From: Lachnospiraceae bacterium UBA4711
Lineage (GTDB): Bacteria > Bacillota > Clostridia > Lachnospirales > Lachnospiraceae
Reading direction: 5' to 3'
Length of the DNA: 19,188 nucleotides
Assembly (NCBI GenBank): GCA_002404515.1
Contig: DHJV01000014.1
Span: forward strand, 37,471 to 56,658
The position numbers were made by a program, and so were the translations under genes. The notes under the pieces are model-generated. The model saw only the letters and a list, made by a program, of their open reading frames with translations, ran no database searches and had not been told where the DNA came from. This document shows, piece by piece, positions 14,304 to 19,188 of the stretch; positions within the stretch are counted from its first letter, which is position 1, and each line of letters starts with the position of its first letter.

Positions 14304-14792
14304 ATGGATGTGTGGCTTTCGGTACTGGCGTTTGTGCTTTTCCTTGGCTTTGGCACGGGTGTGCTTGTCTGCGCCTCTGCCGTGAAAAAACAGTCGGGGA
14401 TCGTCATAAAGAGCCGGCTGCATCACAAATTAAATATCTCTGAGGTTGTCTATGCGAACCTTGGACTTGTGGGACTTGTTGTGTTGGTGTATTTTAAGAT
14501 CTACATATTTGTGCCTGCGGTATTGATGTTTGTGTTGTTCATCGTGCTGTCCACCCGGATACAGAGTGGCATCACAGAAGATGGTGTGCTGGTCGGAACC
14601 ACATTTATTGAATGGGAATTCATGCGGTCCTTCCTCCTGGAAAACCAGGGGGAGGACAGCAATGTAATTGTACTGAAGATTCGTGCGAATCGAAAAACGT
14701 ATATCCTCGTGTGCAACCGGGAAGACCGGTTTGCAATTGATGAGATATTCAAGAAAAATAACGTGCGTTCAATGGGAGGAAACCAGAAATGA
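14304..14792 (+). CDS. small membrane protein (DUF5673-like C-terminal domain)
   Basis: Encodes 162 residues if ATG 14304 is used; no good ribosome binding site precedes it, so the start is uncertain. One membrane helix covers about residues 4-27 (WLSVLAFVLFLGFGTGVLVC), and two more lie at about 49-86. The soluble C-terminal part (GITEDGVLVGTTFIEWEFMRSFLLENQGEDSNVIVLKIRANRKTYILVC..., split here into its key blocks: GITEDGVLVG, FIEWEFMRSF, VIVLKIRA, YILVCNRED) has the pattern of DUF5673, a bPH-like domain after membrane segments. The W in FIEWEF is typical. Function is unknown. Its stop overlaps the pyrB start (ATGA, 14789-14792), indicating translational coupling, and it begins 12 bp after the carbamoyltransferase stop. 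Family assignment is tentative. Confidence 0.7.
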   Translation: MDVWLSVLAFVLFLGFGTGVLVCASAVKKQSGIVIKSRLHHKLNISEVVYANLGLVGLVVLVYFKIYIFVPAVLMFVLFIVLSTRIQSGITEDGVLVGTTFIEWEFMRSFLLENQGEDSNVIVLKIRANRKTYILVCNREDRFAIDEIFKKNNVRSMGGNQK

Positions 14793-15751
14793 AACATGTA
14801 ATTGACTCAACAGACCTGACCGTGGAAGAAATTGATGGTATTTTGAAACTGGCGCAGGATATCATCGACGACAAAGAAGCATATAGCGAGGCGTGTAAGG
14901 GCAAAAAACTTGCAACATTATTTTTTGAACCAAGTACAAGAACAAGACTTAGCTTTGAATCAGCAATGATGGAGCTTGGTGGAAATGTACTTGGTTTTTC
15001 TTCGGCTGATTCTTCGTCTGCAACGAAGGGTGAGAGCGTGGGCGATACAACCAGAGTCGTAAGCTGCTACGCAGATATCATTGCGATGCGTCATCCGAAG
15101 GAAGGTGCGCCGATGCGTGCTTCTATGGTAAGCAGTGTGCCAATCATCAATGCTGGTGATGGCGGTCACAACCATCCAACACAGACACTTACAGATCTGC
15201 TTACGATTCTGCGTGAGAAGGGCAGACTGGACAACTTTACGATTGGTCTGTGCGGTGACTTGAAATTTGGACGTACCGTACATTCGTTGATCAAGGCATT
15301 ATCCCGTTATAAAAATATTAAATTTATCCTGATTGCACCGAAGGAACTCCGCGTACCGGAATATATTATCTCCGAAGTGCTTGAGGCAAATCATATTCCA
15401 TATGAAGAAGTAGAATCGATGGAAGAAGTGATGGGCGAGCTGGATGTGCTCTATATGACAAGAGTACAGAAAGAGCGTTTCTTCAACGAGGCGGATTATG
15501 TCAGATTGAAAGATACATACATTCTCGATGGAAAGAAGTTGAAGCTTGCAAAGTCTGATCTTGCAATCCTGCATCCGCTTCCACGTGTCAATGAGATCTC
15601 TGTGGAGATTGATGACGATCCACGTGCCTGCTATTTCCGTCAGGTTTTGAACGGAAAATTTGTGCGTATGGCACTGATGCTGACACTGCTCAAGGCGAAT
15701 GGCGCGAAGCTGAATCTGTCCGCAGACAAGCTTGCGAAGATTCCGGAGTAA
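14789..15751 (+). CDS. pyrB: aspartate carbamoyltransferase, catalytic subunit
   Basis: Encodes 320 residues, close to the usual size; ATG 14789 follows GGGAGGA (14774-14780). All class signatures are present: FEPSTRTRLSFESA with STRT at 49-52, SSATKGESVGDT with the active-site Lys at 80, HPTQ at 129-132, and ILHPLPRVNEI near the C-terminus with the HPLPR aspartate-binding loop. The enzyme condenses carbamoyl phosphate with L-aspartate to N-carbamoyl-L-aspartate, the committed step of pyrimidine synthesis, in the cytosol. Translation is coupled to the upstream membrane-protein gene by ATGA overlap. The regulatory subunit gene pyrI lies downstream but is separated by 411 bp containing a tandem repeat, unlike the usual tight pyrBI pairing. 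No PyrR-type attenuator was recognised upstream. Confidence 0.97.
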   Translation: MKHVIDSTDLTVEEIDGILKLAQDIIDDKEAYSEACKGKKLATLFFEPSTRTRLSFESAMMELGGNVLGFSSADSSSATKGESVGDTTRVVSCYADIIAMRHPKEGAPMRASMVSSVPIINAGDGGHNHPTQTLTDLLTILREKGRLDNFTIGLCGDLKFGRTVHSLIKALSRYKNIKFILIAPKELRVPEYIISEVLEANHIPYEEVESMEEVMGELDVLYMTRVQKERFFNEADYVRLKDTYILDGKKLKLAKSDLAILHPLPRVNEISVEIDDDPRACYFRQVLNGKFVRMALMLTLLKANGAKLNLSADKLAKIPE

Positions 15752-15994
15752 CCTGTGGAAAAAACCATGCAGGAAGCTTCTGGACAAGTTCCGGCGGGAA
15801 AAGTGTGTGTGGAAGAGGAAAAACGGTCAAAAAAGCCCACGCTGTGTGTTTTTGAGAGAGAAAACCTGTGGAAAAACCCATGCAGGAAGCTGCCGGATGT
15901 GCTCCGGCGGGAAAAGTGTGTGTAGAGAAAGAAAAAATGGGTGAAAAACCCACGCTGTGTGTTTTTGAGAGAGAGAACTCGCGAAAAAGCCCAC
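15752..15994. repeat. 113-bp tandem repeat between pyrB and pyrI (two full copies plus a fragment)
   Basis: Copy 1 is 15752-15864, copy 2 is 15865-15977, and a partial third copy (ctcgcgaaaaagcccac) follows to about 15994. Both full copies are 113 bp and agree at about 94 positions by manual alignment (around 83%). Shared blocks include CCTGTGGAAAAA, CATGCAGGAAGCT, TCCGGCGGGAAAAGTGTGTG and CCCACGCTGTGTGTTTTTGA. A small hairpin persists in each copy: CTGGA...TCCGG in copy 1 (with a G-U pair) and GCCGGA...TCCGGC in copy 2. Copy 1 begins immediately after the pyrB stop codon. Confidence 0.9.
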
Positions 15995-16079
15995 TCAGAT
16001 CCCAGAGTAAGGATATGAGAACATAAACAAGGTAAATGACGACAAATGCAAATTCGAAAAATGTAAGTTGGGTTGTATG

Positions 16080-16133
16080 TAATTGCATATTCTTAGGCAG
16101 GCCATTGCAATTATATACCACTCTCCGTACGAT
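16080..16133 (+). promoter_or_regulatory. possible pyrI promoter with overlapping inverted repeat
   Basis: TTGCAA (16105-16110), 17-bp spacer, TACGAT (16128-16133) would start transcription near 16140. TAATTGCA (16080-16087) and TGCAATTA (16106-16113) form a perfect 8-bp inverted repeat that overlaps the -35, so it could be an operator. Both hexamers match consensus only at 4 of 6 positions. Confidence 0.35.
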
Positions 16134-16162
16134 AAACAGATTTGCATGAAGGAGGAAGAATC

Positions 16163-16576
16163 ATGAAGATAGATAGTATTCAAAATGGTATTGTGCTGGA
16201 TCATATTACTGCCGGTAAGGCACTTCAGGTATATCACGACCTCGAACTTGACAAGCTCGACTGCTCCGTAGCCATTTTACAGAACGTCAAGAGCAGCAAG
16301 ATGGGAAAGAAGGATATCCTGAAGATCGACAAAGAATACGATGTGAACTTAGACGTGCTCGGCTATATCGATCCGGACATTACAGTCAGCATTATTAAAG
16401 ATGGACAGACGGTTGAAAAAAAGAAGCTTGCATTGCCGAAAAAACTGATTAATGTGAAAAAATGTAAAAATCCTCGTTGTATCACATCGACAGAACCAGG
16501 AATTGTGCATATATTTAAATTAGCCGATGAAAAAAATCGTATTTATCGATGCATTTATTGTGAGGCAGACAAGTAA
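16163..16576 (+). CDS. pyrI: aspartate carbamoyltransferase, regulatory subunit
   Basis: Encodes 137 residues, a little shorter than the 153-residue E. coli subunit. ATG 16163 follows AAGGAGGAAG (16149-16158); the ATG-less upstream extension to 16142 is not needed. The N-terminal nucleotide-binding domain opens with IDSIQNGIVLDHITAGKALQ, including the Asp and His that contact nucleotide in known PyrI proteins. The C-terminal domain has the four zinc cysteines C101, C106, C130 and C133 (KKCKNPRC ... YRCIYC), which anchor it to PyrB. In known holoenzymes PyrI binds CTP or ATP and tunes PyrB allosterically. The gene is separated from pyrB by the tandem repeat and may have its own promoter. No terminator is seen after the stop; the murA promoter begins 6 bp later. 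Confidence 0.95.
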   Translation: MKIDSIQNGIVLDHITAGKALQVYHDLELDKLDCSVAILQNVKSSKMGKKDILKIDKEYDVNLDVLGYIDPDITVSIIKDGQTVEKKKLALPKKLINVKKCKNPRCITSTEPGIVHIFKLADEKNRIYRCIYCEADK

Positions 16577-16581
16577 AATGC

Positions 16582-16609
16582 TTTACAAAATAATGGAATG
16601 TGTTATAAT
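16582..16609 (+). promoter_or_regulatory. strong extended -10 promoter for murA
   Basis: TTTACA (16582-16587), 16-bp spacer, perfect TATAAT (16604-16609) preceded by TGT to form an extended -10 (TGTTATAAT). The predicted start near 16616 leaves a leader of about 49 nt. Confidence 0.8.
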
Positions 16610-16664
16610 TATTGAGATTATGGGCTAGTAGCGTAAAAAATAACTGGCAGCACAGAGGTGTGAA

Positions 16665-17969
16665 ATGGAAAAATATGTTATAAAAGGCGGCAATGTTCTG
16701 GAGGGTGAAGTTTCAATTGCCGGTGCGAAAAACGCCGCACTTGGTATCCTTGCAGCAGCAGTCATGACAGACGAAGAATGCATTATTGAGAATGTACCAT
16801 ATGTGGAAGATACAAAGACATTACTTCGTGCGATCGAGACAATTGGCGCTAAGGTAAAATACATTGATAACCATACAGTTTCTATCTGCGGCGGAACGAT
16901 TAGAACCGGCGAGGATGTCTGTGTGGATGATGAATATATTCGGAAGATACGTGCATCCTACTATTTGCTTGGAGCTTTGCTTGGAAAGTACAACTATGCT
17001 CAGGTTGCTTTACCGGGCGGCTGTGATATCGGACTGCGTCCGATCGACCAGCATATCAAGGGCTTTGAGGCACTTGGTGCGAAGGTAGAGATCGTAAATG
17101 GTGGTAAGGTCGTTGCGAAAGCGGAACAGTTGATTGGCAATCACATTTATCTTGATGTGGTAACGGTTGGAGCCACTATCAATATCATGATGGCGGCCGT
17201 TCTTGCAGAGGGCAAGACCACGATCGAGAATGCTGCGAAGGAGCCACACATCGTAGATGTGGCAAACTTCCTGAACAGTATGGGTGCAAATATCAAGGGC
17301 GCCGGAACGGATGTGATTCGTATCCGTGGCGTTCAGAAGCTGAGAGGAACGGAATATTCGATTATTCCGGATCAGATTGAGGCGGGAACATTTATGACGA
17401 TGGCAGCAGCCACCAAAGGAAATGTTCTGATTAAGAATGTAATTCCAAAGCACTTAGAGGCAATCTCTTCAAAGCTGAATGAGATTGGTGCACGCGTAAT
17501 CGAATACGATGATGCAGTTCGTGTCATGGCGGACGGCAGATTCAAGGCGACACAGATCAAGACACTTCCGTATCCGGGATTCCCGACAGATATGCAGCCG
17601 CAGATGGCGGTAACACTTGCATTGTCACAGGGAACCAGTGTGATTACGGAGAGTATTTTCGAGAATCGATTTAAATATGTGAGTGAGCTTTCCCGTATGG
17701 GAGCACGCATCAAAGTAGAAGGAAATTCCGCAGTCATTACTGGCGTGGATGGCTATACAGGCGCGAATCTGGTAGCACCGGATCTGCGTGCAGGTGCCGC
17801 ACTTGTCATTGCAGCACTGGCAGCCGATGGGTTCAGCACCATCGACGACATCAAGTATATTTTGCGTGGTTATGAAGACTTCGATGGAAAGATTCGTGGA
17901 CTTGGCGGTCAGATCGAGGTAGTCGATGACGAACGTGACATCCAGAAGTTTAAATTAAGAGTGGGTTAA
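16665..17969 (+). CDS. murA: UDP-N-acetylglucosamine 1-carboxyvinyltransferase
   Basis: Encodes 434 residues, slightly above the usual 417-420. ATG 16665 follows GAGGTG (16655-16660). The N-terminal substrate-binding block SIAGAKNAALGILAAAV holds K22 and N23, and the mobile loop LPGGCDIGLRPIDQHI holds the catalytic Cys at residue 120. Asp-containing PGFPTDMQPQ and the C-terminal DLRAGAALVIAAL blocks are also present, so the EPSP-synthase-like double fold is complete. The enzyme transfers enolpyruvate from PEP to UDP-GlcNAc, the first committed step of peptidoglycan synthesis in the cytosol. A Cys rather than Asp at 120 is the fosfomycin-sensitive form. Many Firmicutes carry two paralogues (murAA, murAB/murZ); which one this is cannot be decided from the window. 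It has its own strong promoter. A large palindrome lies after the stop. Confidence 0.97.
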   Translation: MEKYVIKGGNVLEGEVSIAGAKNAALGILAAAVMTDEECIIENVPYVEDTKTLLRAIETIGAKVKYIDNHTVSICGGTIRTGEDVCVDDEYIRKIRASYYLLGALLGKYNYAQVALPGGCDIGLRPIDQHIKGFEALGAKVEIVNGGKVVAKAEQLIGNHIYLDVVTVGATINIMMAAVLAEGKTTIENAAKEPHIVDVANFLNSMGANIKGAGTDVIRIRGVQKLRGTEYSIIPDQIEAGTFMTMAAATKGNVLIKNVIPKHLEAISSKLNEIGARVIEYDDAVRVMADGRFKATQIKTLPYPGFPTDMQPQMAVTLALSQGTSVITESIFENRFKYVSELSRMGARIKVEGNSAVITGVDGYTGANLVAPDLRAGAALVIAALAADGFSTIDDIKYILRGYEDFDGKIRGLGGQIEVVDDERDIQKFKLRVG

Positions 17970-17982
17970 AAACAAAAATATA

Positions 17983-18284
17983 ATTGACCGATTACAAATC
18001 ATGCAGATAAAATGTATATCATGTATTTGAATGTAAATGCATGATATATACATATGTTTGGAACTTAGAAGTACTTGATGTTCTGTGAGTATCAGCAATG
18101 TTTGAACACGATGTTCAAACAAACCGCCATTGAGCCATGGATGGCGAATTGGCGGTGGTTGCGTACGGAGAGAATACATATATCAGAACATTTAGTACTT
18201 CTCAGTTTCAATACATCGTATATGGAATGCATTTATATTCGGATACATGGATATCATTATGTACATGATTTGCAATCGGTCAAT
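17983..18284. mobile_element. 302-bp nested palindromic element, MITE-like, between murA and metG
   Basis: Terminal inverted repeats of 21 bp (17983-18003 and 18264-18284; ATTGACCGATT versus its mirror) differ at one base. The arms stay collinear inward: AATGTAAATGCAT (18030-18042) mirrors 18227-18239, and the 18-bp block starting GAAGTACT (18068-18085) mirrors 18184-18201 at 16 of 18 positions. The centre holds two further hairpins: GTTTGAAC-ACGAT-GTTCAAAC (18100-18120), and ACCGCCA (18123-18129) with TGGCGGT (18150-18156). No transposase is encoded and no clear target-site duplication is seen (TA versus CA at the flanks), so the mobile-element call is an inference from structure. It could instead be a structured RNA. 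Confidence 0.65.
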
Positions 18285-18310
18285 CAAGAAAAATAAGGGA
18301 GGGGTTTCAT

Positions 18311-19188
18311 ATGCCTAAAAAACCGTACTACATTACAACCGCAATCGCATACACATCTGGTAAGCCTCATATAGGCAATACGTATGAGATTGTACTTGCA
18401 GACAGCATTGCCAGATACAAGAGATACGTCGGATACGACGTGCGTTTCCAGACTGGAACTGACGAACATGGTCAGAAAATTGAGATTAAAGCATTTGAAA
18501 ATCTCTCCACACCGAAAGAATTTGTGGATGAAACATCCGCTGAGATCAAACGTATCTGGGATCTGATGAATACTTCTTACGATAAATTCATCCGTACAAC
18601 GGACGAATATCATGAGAAGCAGGTACAGAAGATTTTCAGAAAATTATATGATCAGGGAGATATCTACAAGGGCGAGTACGAAGGTATGTATTGTACACCT
18701 TGTGAGTCTTTCTTCACGAAAGCACAGCTTGTCGATGGCAAATGTCCGGACTGTGGACGTGAGGTACAGCCGGCGAAGGAAGAAGCATATTTCTTCAAGC
18801 TCAGTAAATACGCTGACCGCCTGATCGAGCATATCAATACACATCCGGATTTTATCCAGCCAGAATCCCGTAAGAACGAGATGATGAACAACTTCCTGCT
18901 TCCGGGACTGCAGGATCTTTGTGTATCAAGAACATCCTTTAAGTGGGGAATTCCGGTGGACTTCGATCCCGGACATATTGTATATGTATGGATTGATGCA
19001 CTGACAAACTATATTACAGGTCTTGGCTATGATGTGGATGGTAATTCAGACGAACTGTACCATCGTTACTGGCCGGCAGATCTGCATCTGATCGGTAAGG
19101 ATATCATCCGTTTCCATACGATTTACTGGCCATGTATCCTTATGGCGCTTGGCGAGCCGCTTCCGAAGCAGGTATTCGGACATCCATG
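18311..19188 (+). CDS. metG: methionyl-tRNA synthetase, partial (3' end outside window)
   Basis: ATG 18311 follows AGGGAGGGG (18296-18304), and the frame is open to the window edge, giving 292 residues. It opens with the class I aminoacyl-tRNA synthetase core: YYITTAIAYTSGKPHIGNTYE carries the HIGH-type motif (HIGN), and FQTGTDEHGQKI is the adjoining methionine/adenylate pocket. An inserted zinc-binding domain has CTPC and CPDC pairs, so one knuckle with four Cys is present. VYVWIDALTNYI and HLIGKDIIRFHTIYWP are the later conserved core blocks. The KMSKS loop and anticodon domain lie outside the window. The enzyme charges tRNA-Met for translation. No clear promoter was found in the upstream palindrome, so its transcription start is unknown; read-through from murA is possible. 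Confidence 0.97.
   Translation, partial: MPKKPYYITTAIAYTSGKPHIGNTYEIVLADSIARYKRYVGYDVRFQTGTDEHGQKIEIKAFENLSTPKEFVDETSAEIKRIWDLMNTSYDKFIRTTDEYHEKQVQKIFRKLYDQGDIYKGEYEGMYCTPCESFFTKAQLVDGKCPDCGREVQPAKEEAYFFKLSKYADRLIEHINTHPDFIQPESRKNEMMNNFLLPGLQDLCVSRTSFKWGIPVDFDPGHIVYVWIDALTNYITGLGYDVDGNSDELYHRYWPADLHLIGKDIIRFHTIYWPCILMALGEPLPKQVFGHP

Noticed and set aside
15752..15994. CRISPR array
   Set aside because: The repeat unit is 113 bp in two adjoining copies with no unique spacers and no cas genes nearby.
15690..16121. 143-residue minus-strand open frame across the pyrB end and the tandem repeat
   Set aside because: Its repeated Phe/His/Pro/Ser-rich sequence is just the translation of the 113-bp DNA repeat, and part of it is antisense to pyrB; no ribosome binding site is evident.
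17955..18296. Two small open frames, one on each strand, with similar protein sequences (VLLS...CIYI.IH)
   Set aside because: Their similarity follows from the palindromic arms of the element; neither has a convincing ribosome binding site or gene-like context.

Overview
The window looks like chromosome of a flagellated, anaerobic Gram-positive bacterium of the Lachnospiraceae (Roseburia/Agathobacter/Butyrivibrio-like). This is an inference from protein content: ChW-repeat secreted protein, a DUF6240-type protein next to flagellin, a clostridial aspartate carbamoyltransferase with a separate PyrI, an S-box (SAM-I) riboswitch, and strong AGGAGG-type ribosome binding sites. No tRNA, rRNA, CRISPR array, transposase or phage gene was seen. 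Sixteen protein genes are supported; the first and last are cut by the window edges. All but the first lie on the + strand.

Layout. (1) 1-560, minus strand: 5' part of a membrane-anchored G5/M23 cell-wall peptidase. It is divergent, across an operator-like dyad (669-700), from a small cytosolic SbsA-Ig-like (Big_5) protein (853-1194) that ends in a clear terminator. (2) 1472-5113: an aldose 1-epimerase and a secreted protein with six ChW repeats, 27 bp apart, then a terminator. (3) 5275-10604: a flagellar cluster with a sigma-28 promoter, a 1071-residue DUF6240/FliK-like protein, a second sigma-28-like promoter inside the end of that gene, flagellin, and a FliS chaperone. (4) 10666-11617: HIT hydrolase and VanZ-like membrane protein, almost overlapping. 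(5) 11667-14291: promoter, SAM-I riboswitch with terminator, a long AT-rich palindrome, metK, and an unusual carbamoyltransferase 17 bp after metK. (6) 14304-16576: small membrane protein, pyrB (ATGA overlap) and pyrI, with pyrB and pyrI separated by a 113-bp tandem repeat. (7) 16582-17969: murA with a strong extended -10 promoter. (8) 17983-18284: a 302-bp nested palindromic, MITE-like element. (9) 18311-end: 5' part of metG.

How the genes work together. The flagellar genes form one late-class transcription unit in which FliS should chaperone the flagellin. metK is preceded by a SAM-sensing riboswitch, which would also affect the linked carbamoyltransferase. PyrB and PyrI together form the allosteric aspartate carbamoyltransferase of pyrimidine synthesis. 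MurA and MetG are housekeeping genes for peptidoglycan and translation.

Most interesting items: the two long palindromes (11954-12089 and 17983-18284), the metK-linked carbamoyltransferase with a changed active-site signature, the repeat-built DUF6240/FliK-like protein under sigma-28 control, and the tandem repeat splitting pyrB from pyrI. Longer non-coding stretches: 561-852 holds divergent promoters and a dyad; 1195-1471 a terminator, an unexplained inverted repeat and a promoter; 5114-5382 a terminator and a sigma-28 promoter; 11618-12150 the riboswitch and first palindrome; 15752-16162 the tandem repeat and a possible pyrI promoter; 17970-18310 the large palindrome.
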